From positions 1-8,767 of the forward strand of contig CAINXK010000514.1 in assembly GCA_903854805.1 (NCBI GenBank): 8,767 bases of DNA, written 5' to 3'. Origin of the DNA: an uncultured Anaerolineae bacterium. Lineage in GTDB: Bacteria; Chloroflexota; Anaerolineae; Anaerolineales; Villigracilaceae. Every line of letters begins with the position of its first letter. Position 1 is the first letter of the stretch. Of this stretch, positions 1-6,760 are shown piece after piece. The translations under genes and the position numbers were made by a program. The notes beneath the pieces are model-generated. The model did no database searches. It saw only the letters and a list, made by a program, of their open reading frames with translations, and was not told the DNA's origin.

Positions 1-112
1 AAAAAAGTTTATCATGAATTTTCTACTAACTTTCCAAATAGAGCTTTACTTTTGCCTTCTGCGGAAACTTTTCTTCACTATCCAGCGTCTGAAGGGTAGA
101 ATGGAGCAAACC

Positions 113-628
113 ATGAAAAAAACAATTTTCTTCCACCTGTTCTTACTTGGCGCCCTCTGGCTCACCGCCTGCGCCTCCTCCCCGGCTGCCACTGTACCCA
201 TCCCATCTGCCAACCCTTCCACTGCCAGCCAGCCTGCGTCGGAGGGCCTTTTCGATACACCCACCCAGGAGCCTGTCGTGACCATCAACCCCCCTCAAAG
301 TGAGTCCTTGACCAAAAAGCTCGCGGCGCTGACCGTTGCTGACCTGGCAGCCCGCCTTTCCCTGGATGCCAACCAGATCACTGTTCTCTCCACCCAGCCG
401 GTGACCTGGCCCAATTCTGCCCTGGGTTGCCCGCTGCCCGGTAAAGTCTATGCTCAAAGTCGCATTCCTGGTTTCCGCATCACCCTGCAGTCCGCTGGCA
501 CCCAGTATGTTTACAATACCGACCAGACCGGCACTGTCTTGTTTTGCGCCGCGCCAAATTCCAGCGCTGATGATGTCATCACCCCACCCATCCAACCCGG
601 CGATACCCTCGGTGGGCAGATAAAATAA
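113..628 (+). CDS. small secreted lipoprotein with a conserved C-terminal W-x-x-S-x-L-G-C-P domain
   Basis: Encodes a 171-residue protein. The start at 113 gives a classical lipoprotein signal: MKK, a hydrophobic stretch at residues 5-17, and the lipobox L-T-A-C with the lipidated cysteine at C20. An in-frame ATG at 101 is an alternative start; GGAG at 103-106 favours 113, while GAAGGG at 91-96 could serve 101. Residues 21-65 are rich in Pro, Ser, Thr and Ala, a typical flexible linker tethering a domain to the membrane. The folded part is about residues 66-147: a helix-like segment (DLAARLSL), then W99-P-N-S-A-L-G-C106-P, a segment reading IPGFRITL, and Y-V-Y-N-T-D ending near C145. C106 and C145 could form a disulfide outside the cell. 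I have the impression of similar domains in other Chloroflexota secreted proteins, but no function is known to me. It stands alone, with the transposase remnant starting at its stop codon, so it is probably not part of the glycan cassette. Confidence 0.85.
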   Translation: MKKTIFFHLFLLGALWLTACASSPAATVPIPSANPSTASQPASEGLFDTPTQEPVVTINPPQSESLTKKLAALTVADLAARLSLDANQITVLSTQPVTWPNSALGCPLPGKVYAQSRIPGFRITLQSAGTQYVYNTDQTGTVLFCAAPNSSADDVITPPIQPGDTLGGQIK

Positions 629-1065
629 GGTTCTATTGCCGCATATATGAAGATGCTTTTTCTGTCCTTTACTCAAATGAGCCATCGCGCCCGAATGTGC
701 CGGTGAACAGGTTTGTTGGGTTGGAAGCACTGAAATTGGGCAATGGCTGGAGTGACGCAGAAATGGTTGAGTATTATTGCTACGATCTGCAGGTAGGTTA
801 TGCGCTGGGTTTAGATCAGCTGAGCGATGGTGACTTTGAAATTTGCACGCTGTACTACTTTCGAAAGCGCTTGAGCAAGCACTTCATTAATACAGGTGAA
901 AATCTGTTGGAAAAAGCCTTCGAGCAAATCACTGATGCGCAAATCATAGACCTGAAGCTGCGCACTGGTATGCAACGTATGGACTCTACCCAGATTGCCA
1001 TCAATATTGCCTCCGCCAGCTGGTTAGGTTCTCGGCTGGTTTTTGGCCCGAGTTTCGCCTACTAA
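628..1065 (+). pseudogene. N-terminal fragment of a DDE transposase (IS1182-like, DUF772-type N-terminus)
   Basis: The open frame carries transposase-like sequence from just after the lipoprotein stop (about 628) to the TAA ending at 1065, roughly 145 codons without an internal stop. The first in-frame start-like codon is a GTG at 697, but family-like sequence lies upstream of it (VLYSNEPSRPN, then PVNRFVGLEALK), so 697 is not the original start. Recognisable elements follow in the usual order: GWSDAEMVE, a YDLQVGYALGL segment, TLYYFRKRLSKH, and finally QRMDSTQIAINI, where the Asp of RMDSTQ matches the first acidic residue of the DDE catalytic site. Similarity fades about 15 residues later (SWLGSRLVFG) and the frame stops. 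The rest of the catalytic domain, usually several hundred residues, is missing, as is the true N-terminus. It cannot encode an active transposase. The uninterrupted frame suggests end truncation rather than long decay. The IS1182 assignment is from memory of the motif order; the exact family is less certain than the transposase call. Confidence 0.75.
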
Positions 1066-1265
1066 ATAAGACTTCTTGCAGGAGAGTCATAAATAACTGA
1101 AAATATTATCAGAGCCTTTAGCTCTGGGTTTGCCAGGCGTCGGGCTGGGGGTAATAAGCTTGGGTCGGTATTTATGTTTTTAATGTTGAGAGCGAGTAAA
1201 TAAGTTCAGCCGGATGATTTTGCAGTGGTAAAATCAAATTCTGAAAATTAGATTATGGCGGTGAA
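1066..1265. other. gene-free leader between transposase remnant and glycan cassette
   Basis: This 200-bp spacer has no ORF of note on either strand beyond shadows. It contains a small perfect hairpin at 1110-1126 (six-base-pair stem, five-base loop) without a following T-run. It is the natural place for the promoter of the cassette starting at 1266, but I found no convincing -35/-10 pair: TTGAGA at 1186-1191 has no fitting -10 box. The 3' part of the truncated insertion sequence may extend into it, but no inverted repeat was recognised. Confidence 0.5.
1258..1263 (+). promoter_or_regulatory. ribosome-binding site of the first cassette gene
   Basis: GGCGGT lies two bases before the ATG at 1266. 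It is close to the GGAGGT consensus although the spacing is short. It supports 1266 as the start, as does the fact that the family 2 fold begins immediately afterwards. Confidence 0.4.
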
Positions 1266-2195
1266 ATGAATATTTCGGTTGTCATCCCTGTTTACAACGG
1301 TCAGCATACAGTTGGAGAATTGGTCGAACGCCTGGGGAAAGTGCTCCCCGGTATTTCCGATTCGTTCGAGGCCATTCTTGTCTGCGATGGCAGTCCGGAT
1401 GATAGCTGGCAATTGATTGAGCAGCTTGCCTTGCGCTATGCCTGGGTGCGAGGTATCGAACTGATGCGTAACTATGGCCAGCATAATGCTCTGCTGTGTG
1501 GTGTGCGCGCAGCCCGCTTCGAAGTGATTGTCACTATGGACGATGACCTTCAGCATCCCCCCGAGGAAATTCCCGTGCTGATTGGGAAACTCCAGGAAGG
1601 TTATGACGTGGTCTTTGGCGTACCCAAAAAAATGCCGCACAGTTGGTGGCGAAATATAACTTCCACGATCACTAAAAATGTTGTCGGTTATGTCATGGGG
1701 CATAACGCCATCCGCGATATCAGTTCGTATCGCGCCTTCCGTACCCATATTCGCCAGGCTTTTGAAGATTATCGTGGGCCAGATCTGCTGTTGGACGTTC
1801 TGCTGACCTGGGGTACCAATCGCTTCGGAACTGTTCCGGTGGAAGAATCACCGCGAACTGTGGGGGTTTCAAATTACAATCTGACCAAACTTATTAAAAT
1901 GGCGCTCACGCTTCTCACGGGTTACACCACCGTTCCGCTGCGTTTTGCTAGTATTCTGGGTTTTATGTTCACGCTTTTTGGCTTGTTTGTGTTAATTTAT
2001 GTGCTGATCACCTACTTTGCGTTCGGATCCATTCCTGGTTTTTCATTCCTGGCGTCCACCATCATTATTTTTAGTGGTGTGCAGTTGTTTGCGTTGGGCA
2101 TCATTGGTGAATACCTGGCCCGTATCTTTGATCGCTCTTATGGACGCCCAACTTATCAGGTCCTTAAATCCACGGGGGAGCTGAAGCAAGAATGA
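1266..2195 (+). CDS. family 2 glycosyltransferase, DPM1/ArnC-like, polyprenyl-phosphate sugar transferase
   Basis: Encodes 309 residues. The GT-A nucleotide-sugar fold starts at once: SVVIPVYNG at residues 4-12, C-D-G-S-P-D-D at 40-46, R-N-Y-G-Q-H-N-A at 68-75, and the metal-binding acidic cluster M-D-D-D-L-Q-H-P-P-E at 91-100. S-Y-R-A-F-R at 154-159 belongs to the acceptor region. Two hydrophobic helices follow (about 226-252 and 260-285), then the ending G-E-Y-L-A-R-I-F-D-R and G-R-P-T-Y common in this family. Known relatives (ArnC, GtrB, dolichyl-phosphate mannose synthase) transfer a sugar from a nucleotide donor to a polyprenyl phosphate at the cytoplasmic face. The donor here cannot be read from sequence; the neighbouring WbqC and WecE genes suggest an amino-deoxy sugar such as Fuc4N, by analogy with ArnC. 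It is the first gene of the cassette and its stop overlaps the WbqC start by four bases, indicating translational coupling. Confidence 0.9.
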   Translation: MNISVVIPVYNGQHTVGELVERLGKVLPGISDSFEAILVCDGSPDDSWQLIEQLALRYAWVRGIELMRNYGQHNALLCGVRAARFEVIVTMDDDLQHPPEEIPVLIGKLQEGYDVVFGVPKKMPHSWWRNITSTITKNVVGYVMGHNAIRDISSYRAFRTHIRQAFEDYRGPDLLLDVLLTWGTNRFGTVPVEESPRTVGVSNYNLTKLIKMALTLLTGYTTVPLRFASILGFMFTLFGLFVLIYVLITYFAFGSIPGFSFLASTIIIFSGVQLFALGIIGEYLARIFDRSYGRPTYQVLKSTGELKQE

Positions 2196-2884
2196 ATGTC
2201 GTTATTTTGCAACCTTCCTATATCCCCTGGCGAGGTTATTTTGACCAGATCTCCAGGGCAGATCTTTTTATCTTCTATGATGACGTTCAGTATGATAAGC
2301 ACGGCTGGCGCAATCGAAATCAGATCAAGACCACGCAAGGCAAACAGTGGCTTACTATTCCGGTCCACAGCGCCGGGGTCACCCAGGGTATTCCGATTAA
2401 GGATGTGAAAATTGACTGGTCTAAACCCTGGGCTAAAAATCATTGGAAGTCTCTAAGCATTTCCTATGCCAAAGCGCCGTTCTTTCGCCAGTATGCCACT
2501 TTTTTTGAGCCTTTTTACCAGCGAGAGGATGTCTTTCTGGCAGATTTTACGATCGACCTCACGATAGCCCTGGCTGGTGAACTGGGTATTTCCCATACTC
2601 GTTTTATGCGTTCATCCAACATGGAAGGTATAACAGGTCAAAAGACCGAGCGTTTAATCCAGATCCTGACAAAAGTCGGTACCACGCATTACATTAGTGG
2701 GCCCTCAGCGCGTGATTATATTGAACAAGACCAATTTGAGGCTGCTGGGATTACGCTTGAGTATATAAAGTACGATTATCCTGATTATCTCCAACTATAT
2801 CCACCCTTTGAGCCGCAAGTATCTGCGTTAGACCTTTTGTTCATGACCGGCCCAGATGCTTCCACTTATTTTGTTAAAAGATAA
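2192..2884 (+). CDS. WbqC-family protein
   Basis: Encodes 230 residues, a normal length for the family. The hallmark is visible at the N-terminus: L-Q-P-S-Y-I-P-W-R-G-Y-F (residues 6-17), A-D-L-F-I-F-Y-D-D-V-Q-Y (23-34) and W-R-N-R-N (39-43). A family-like C-terminus has I-S-G-P-S-A-R-D-Y and S-A-L-D-L-L-F (211-217) followed by TGPD. There is no signal peptide or membrane helix, so it acts in the cytoplasm. WbqC proteins are encoded in O-antigen and other surface polysaccharide clusters; I know of no settled biochemical activity. The ATG overlaps the TGA of the upstream glycosyltransferase (ATGA), and the WecE aminotransferase starts five bases downstream of its stop. This tight packing points to work on the same sugar, perhaps on the amino group that WecE installs. 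That role is inference. Confidence 0.9.
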   Translation: MNVVILQPSYIPWRGYFDQISRADLFIFYDDVQYDKHGWRNRNQIKTTQGKQWLTIPVHSAGVTQGIPIKDVKIDWSKPWAKNHWKSLSISYAKAPFFRQYATFFEPFYQREDVFLADFTIDLTIALAGELGISHTRFMRSSNMEGITGQKTERLIQILTKVGTTHYISGPSARDYIEQDQFEAAGITLEYIKYDYPDYLQLYPPFEPQVSALDLLFMTGPDASTYFVKR

Positions 2885-2889
2885 ATATT

Positions 2890-4038
2890 ATGAGCGAAAA
2901 TAAACCTAACTTTATTGATTTTAACCGCCCGGTGATTGTGGGCAATGAAATGCAGTACATGGCAGATGCTGTTGCCACTGGCAAGATCTCAGGTGACGGG
3001 GTCTATACCAAGAAGGTGAATGCGTACCTGGAACAGGAACTTGATATTCCGCGGGTATTGTTGACCACATCTTGTACTCATGCACTCGAAATGTCGGCGA
3101 TTTTGCTGGGGATCCAGCCCGGCGATGAAGTCATCATCCCAGATTTCACCTTTGTCTCAACTGTCAATGCATTTGTTTTGCGTGGTGCGAAACCGGTTTT
3201 TATTGATGTTCGCCCGGATACGCTCAACCTTGATGAGAGCAAACTTGAAGCCCTGATCACATCTAAAACAAAGGCAATTGTCCCGGTGCATTACGCCGGG
3301 GTTGCTTGTGAGATGGAGACCATCCTGGATATTGCCCATCGCCACAACGTTCCGGTGGTGGAAGACAACGCGCATGGCCTATTTGGCAAATACAGGGATA
3401 AAAACCTCGGATCGTTTGGCGCCATGGCTTCTCAGTCGTTTCACGAGACCAAAAATTTTTCCAGCGGTGAAGGTGGTGCATTGCTGATTAATGAGCCGAA
3501 ATATATCGAGCGCGCCGAAATCATTCGTGAAAAAGGCACCAATCGCAGCCGTTTCTTCCGCGGGCAGGTTGATAAATATACCTGGGTTGATATTGGCTCT
3601 TCCTACCTGCCTTCGGATATCCTGGCTGCCTATCTTTACGGTCAACTCGAACAGCGCCAGAAGATCCAGACACATCGCAAGAATCTGTGGGAACGATACA
3701 ACAGCGATCTTCATGATTGGGCTTATGCCCACGAAGTTCAGATGCCTTTTGTGCCTGCGCATGTCGAGCAGGCTTATCATATGTTCTACATGCTTCTTCC
3801 GACCCTGGAACTGCGCCAGGGTCTGATCACGCACCTGCGCGAGCGCAGCATTCAGGCTGTTTTCCATTATCTGCCCCTGAATCTTTCGGATATGGGCCGT
3901 GATTTTGGTGGCAAAGCCGGTGATTGCCCGGTTACGGAACGGGTCAGTGACCAGCTTGTGCGCCTGCCTTTCCATAATATATTATCGGAAACTGACCAGG
4001 AACGTGTTATTCAAGCCATTTTGGAGTTTGATTTTTAG
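2890..4038 (+). CDS. wecE: dTDP-4-amino-4,6-dideoxygalactose transaminase (WecE/RffA type)
   Basis: Encodes a 382-residue PLP enzyme of the DegT/DnrJ/EryC1/StrS (type I fold) family. It converts dTDP-4-keto-6-deoxyglucose with glutamate to dTDP-4-amino-4,6-dideoxygalactose (dTDP-Fuc4N). The resemblance to E. coli WecE (376 residues), compared from memory, is strong along most of the length: S-G-D-G at 34-37, TSCTHALEM at 60-68, F-V-S-T-V-N-A-F-V-L-R-G-A-K at 88-101, VPVHYAGVACEM at 131-142, then E-D-N-A-H-G (158-163; D159 should bind the PLP ring nitrogen). The Schiff-base lysine is K188 in S-F-H-E-T-K-N, followed by G-E-G-G. Next comes REKGTNRS with F-F-R-G-Q-V-D-K-Y-T-W, a signature specific to this subgroup. 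The C-terminal part is more diverged but keeps the M-F-Y and V-F-H-Y-L-P-L motifs. The start at 2890 fits the family N-terminus, though the ribosome-binding site is weak, as expected inside a coupled operon. Dimeric and cytoplasmic by family. RmlA/RmlB must be encoded elsewhere. Confidence 0.93.
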   Translation: MSENKPNFIDFNRPVIVGNEMQYMADAVATGKISGDGVYTKKVNAYLEQELDIPRVLLTTSCTHALEMSAILLGIQPGDEVIIPDFTFVSTVNAFVLRGAKPVFIDVRPDTLNLDESKLEALITSKTKAIVPVHYAGVACEMETILDIAHRHNVPVVEDNAHGLFGKYRDKNLGSFGAMASQSFHETKNFSSGEGGALLINEPKYIERAEIIREKGTNRSRFFRGQVDKYTWVDIGSSYLPSDILAAYLYGQLEQRQKIQTHRKNLWERYNSDLHDWAYAHEVQMPFVPAHVEQAYHMFYMLLPTLELRQGLITHLRERSIQAVFHYLPLNLSDMGRDFGGKAGDCPVTERVSDQLVRLPFHNILSETDQERVIQAILEFDF

Positions 4039-4129
4039 TGCCTGGTGTTCATTAATATCGTCCGGCTGATTGTTGTATGAAGACCAGCCTGTGCGCATGT
4101 CGGAATTTCTTTATCGCGAGTGCCAACCT

Positions 4130-5077
4130 ATGCCTGAAAAGCTTAAGATCTCGATCGTCATCCCTGTCTATAATGAAGCCGGGGTGATTGAGCAAACCCA
4201 TGTAAACATTGCGGCGGTTTTGGATACGCTTCCGTACGATTTTTCAGTTACCTATGTGGATGATGGTTCCACAGACAATACGGGGGCGGCACTGGAAGCT
4301 ATCGCTGCGCTGGATGCGCGCATCCGACCGCTGTTCCTCAGCCGTAATTTTGGCCACCAGGCGGCTCTCAGCGCCGGGTTGGACCAGGCAGATGGCGATG
4401 TGATCATTTCGATGGATGCCGATGGTCAACACCCGCCAGAAATGCTGGCAGAGATGATCGAACTCGTCCGGCAGGGTTATGATATTGTGCAGGCTCAGCG
4501 CATCGAGAGCGATGCCTCCTTATCATTCAAGCGCATCACTTCGGGTGCTTTTTACTCGCTGCTCAACCGCATTAGTGGTACGCGCGTCCAGCCCGGTGCA
4601 GCAGACTTCCGGGCGCTTTCTCGCCAGGCGCTGGATGCGCTCAAATCGATGCCGGAATATCATCGTTTCCTGCGCGGGATGATTGCCTGGATGGGTTTTA
4701 AAAGCGTCATCCTGCCTTACCATGAATCCAGCCGCATCGCTGGGAAATCAAAATATTCCCTGGGGAAAATGCTGCGCCTGGCATCTGATGCCATCTTTTC
4801 GTTCTCGTTGATGCCGTTGTATATCGGGCTGAGTGTCGGTGGGGTCTTTCTCATCCTGGCAATGGCCCAGATCTTCTATGTGCTTCTGCTGTGGTTCACC
4901 GGCCAATACGAAAAAATTGTCCCGGGTTGGAGCTCACTCATGGCGGTCATGCTGATCGCCAGCGGTATCATCATGATCCTGCTTGGTTTTATTGGTGTTT
5001 ATGTCGGGTATATTTTCCAACAGGTAAAAGGCCGCCCGGTGTATTTGCTGAAAAACCGGGTCAAACCGAGGGTCTGA
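4130..5077 (+). CDS. family 2 glycosyltransferase, DPM1/GtrB-like, with two C-terminal membrane helices
   Basis: From the ATG at 4130 the protein has 315 residues, and the fold begins at residue 6 (ISIVIPVYNE). In-frame earlier starts exist at 4097 (ATG) and 4070 (TTG), adding 11 or 20 residues with no family-like sequence; none has a strong ribosome-binding site, so the exact start is uncertain. Motifs: Y-V-D-D-G-S-T-D-N-T (42-51), S-R-N-F-G-H-Q-A-A-L (71-80), M-D-A-D-G-Q-H-P-P-E (95-104, the metal-binding DxD), A-D-F-R (158-161), F-L-R-G (180-183), and the acceptor-side R202-x-x-G-K-S-K-Y. Two membrane helices lie at about 230-256 and 268-294, followed by Q-Q-V-K-G-R-P-V-Y. The family loads a sugar, often glucose, mannose or an amino sugar, onto undecaprenyl phosphate for use outside the membrane. 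It differs clearly from the transferase at 1266 (DADGQHPPE against DDDLQHPPE, and different acceptor motifs), so the two probably use different donors. It follows wecE by 91 bases. Confidence 0.9.
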   Translation: MPEKLKISIVIPVYNEAGVIEQTHVNIAAVLDTLPYDFSVTYVDDGSTDNTGAALEAIAALDARIRPLFLSRNFGHQAALSAGLDQADGDVIISMDADGQHPPEMLAEMIELVRQGYDIVQAQRIESDASLSFKRITSGAFYSLLNRISGTRVQPGAADFRALSRQALDALKSMPEYHRFLRGMIAWMGFKSVILPYHESSRIAGKSKYSLGKMLRLASDAIFSFSLMPLYIGLSVGGVFLILAMAQIFYVLLLWFTGQYEKIVPGWSSLMAVMLIASGIIMILLGFIGVYVGYIFQQVKGRPVYLLKNRVKPRV

Positions 5078-5130
5078 AGTGCCGTGCCTATGGATTGCCA
5101 TCAACTTATACACCCCAGAGCAATGATCCC

Positions 5131-6705
5131 ATGCTGAAATCATTTTCCAGAAATATCCAGTGTTTATTTCTTGTGGCATGTTCCTTGGGTGCCATTGGGC
5201 TTGCGTTGCTGGCAACCTGGAAATATGGTGCTGGAGTAGCGGGGGATTCAATTCACTATATCTCTGTGGCCGAAAGTTTAATTCAAGGCCGCGGTTTTAT
5301 CGATTCTAATGGTGGACCGCTGATTTTTTTTCCACCCTTATTTCCGATCCTGATTGCCGGGTTGGCATGGGCCTTTCGGGTAGATGTTTTTGTAGCCGGC
5401 TGGATACTGAATGTGCTGCTTTCAGGCCTGAATATATTTTTGAGTGGTCTCTTCCTGCGCAGGGTCTTCGCAGCGCGCCCGGTCTATTTTTATGTTTCCA
5501 GCCTGATCATCCTGCTCTCGACCTCATTCCTGTCCATGCATGCCAGCATTCTTTCTGATCCGCTTTCCCTGACCTTTTCGCTATTGTTTTTCATAGCTGC
5601 CGAATATTATATACAGAAGCCTGCCTGGCAGCCTTTCCTGGGTATGTTTGTGTTGGCGGTCCTGGCACCCTTGTTGCGCTTTTCAGGATTATCCCAAATT
5701 GTCGCTGGTGGCCTGGTTATCCTGTATGCCCATGGCCGACATATCCTGAAAAGTTTTCCATTGGCGGGTCTATTTGGAGCTCTGGCGTTGTTACCAACGG
5801 CAGCCTGGATCTATTTGCATAATTACCTGCAATACCGTACCTGGTGGGGTACAAACAATGCCATAGGGGCAGATGCGCTGGTAAATTTGTTGCAATCCTT
5901 GCGCAAGATCATGTATTGGTTTATTCCTTACCGGCCGATATCGAAGACCGGGTTTGTCGAACCTGTCGTTATGCTTGCATTTATCCTGATCGTGCTATTG
6001 TTGATCAACAAACTGCAAAACTGGCGTGAGTGGGCCAAAGAATTCTTACGACCTGCGCAGGTGTCGATGTTGATCTTTACTGTTGTATATTACTCTTCAT
6101 CCATTCTCAATATTCAAACCGGTGATCACAAGGCCTTGTTCTCAGATCGTTATTTTGTGATCATCATGGTCCCGATCCTTGCGCTTATTTTCATCAGTTT
6201 TGACTACCTGGTTCTGCCGCATATTCCGTTCTCTCGTCCAAGTCTGCGAATTGGGTTGGCGATCCTTTTTTTGTTGTGGTTGTCGCTCCCGCTTTATAAA
6301 GATTATAAATACTTGCGGGCCAGTTTGGAAGATGGCGAGGCTGGTTACAATCAGTATAATACGCGTGTTTTTCGAGAATCCATATTGCTCTCCAGGGTGA
6401 AAGTGCTGCTGCAAAAAGAACCGCAGGCTAATCTTTACAGTAACATACCTCCGGTTGTCTGGTTCTTTAGCCGGCATCGTATGCTTCAGCCGCCGGCACA
6501 AGATACTCCCCGTACCAAGGACGAAATCAAGGGTGCTTTCGCGGGCTGGCCTTATGATAAGCCCGGTTATTACATCTGGTTTGAGCCAGATCCATTCGAA
6601 TTGTACATGCCGTTAACAGACCTTTACCTGGTGGCGGATATGGAAGTAATCGAGAAAACTCCTGATGGGATGATTGTGCGGGTTTGGGCGCGCGAGGGTC
6701 AGTAG
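5131..6705 (+). CDS. GT-C integral membrane glycosyltransferase (ArnT/PMT-like, GT39/GT83 type)
   Basis: Encodes 524 residues from the ATG at 5131, placed 53 bases after the previous gene. The frame is open back to 4891, but that part lies over the end of the glycosyltransferase gene and is unlikely to be translated. Helix 1 (about 10-30) is followed by the first outside loop with the catalytic-type acidic residue in A-G-D39-S-I-H-Y, then A-E-S-L-I-Q-G-R-G-F and F-P-P-L-F-P-I-L, the usual pattern of bacterial GT-C enzymes. About eleven further helices run to residue 388; S-D-P-L-S-L (142-147) and S-D-R-Y-F (338-342) resemble conserved loop motifs of ArnT-like proteins. A soluble C-terminal domain of about 135 residues follows (Y-S-N-I-P-P-V-V-W-F around 436-445). 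Such enzymes take a sugar from a polyprenyl phosphate and attach it to a lipid, glycan or protein on the outer side. The two preceding family 2 transferases are natural makers of that donor. The acceptor is unknown. Confidence 0.85.
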   Translation: MLKSFSRNIQCLFLVACSLGAIGLALLATWKYGAGVAGDSIHYISVAESLIQGRGFIDSNGGPLIFFPPLFPILIAGLAWAFRVDVFVAGWILNVLLSGLNIFLSGLFLRRVFAARPVYFYVSSLIILLSTSFLSMHASILSDPLSLTFSLLFFIAAEYYIQKPAWQPFLGMFVLAVLAPLLRFSGLSQIVAGGLVILYAHGRHILKSFPLAGLFGALALLPTAAWIYLHNYLQYRTWWGTNNAIGADALVNLLQSLRKIMYWFIPYRPISKTGFVEPVVMLAFILIVLLLINKLQNWREWAKEFLRPAQVSMLIFTVVYYSSSILNIQTGDHKALFSDRYFVIIMVPILALIFISFDYLVLPHIPFSRPSLRIGLAILFLLWLSLPLYKDYKYLRASLEDGEAGYNQYNTRVFRESILLSRVKVLLQKEPQANLYSNIPPVVWFFSRHRMLQPPAQDTPRTKDEIKGAFAGWPYDKPGYYIWFEPDPFELYMPLTDLYLVADMEVIEKTPDGMIVRVWAREGQ

Positions 6706-6760
6706 GTTGTTCTTCCGGGAAAATTGTCCGTTGTGTTTGGCGCTTTCATCTTCTCCCTGA

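Noticed and set aside
143..730. 195-codon open frame on the minus strand
   Set aside because: It is antisense to the lipoprotein and the transposase fragment, Gly/Arg-rich and without family features.
1110..1126. Hairpin with a six-base-pair stem as a possible terminator
   Set aside because: The stem is short and no T-run follows; not enough to call a terminator.
1160..1256. Candidate sigma-70 promoter for the cassette
   Set aside because: The -35-like boxes (TTGAGA at 1186, TTGCAG at 1220) lack a -10 box at the proper spacing, so no promoter is called.
1248..1748. 166-codon open frame on the minus strand
   Set aside because: It is antisense to the first family 2 glycosyltransferase, whose motifs are unambiguous.
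3379..3975. 198-codon open frame on the minus strand inside wecE
   Set aside because: It lies entirely opposite a gene with clear catalytic motifs and has no recognisable domain; it is a shadow of codon bias.
4891..5130. Upstream extension of the GT-C gene to an ATG at 4891
   Set aside because: These 80 codons overlap the membrane-helix part of the preceding glycosyltransferase in another frame and read as non-hydrophobic, unrelated sequence. The GT-C pattern begins at 5131.
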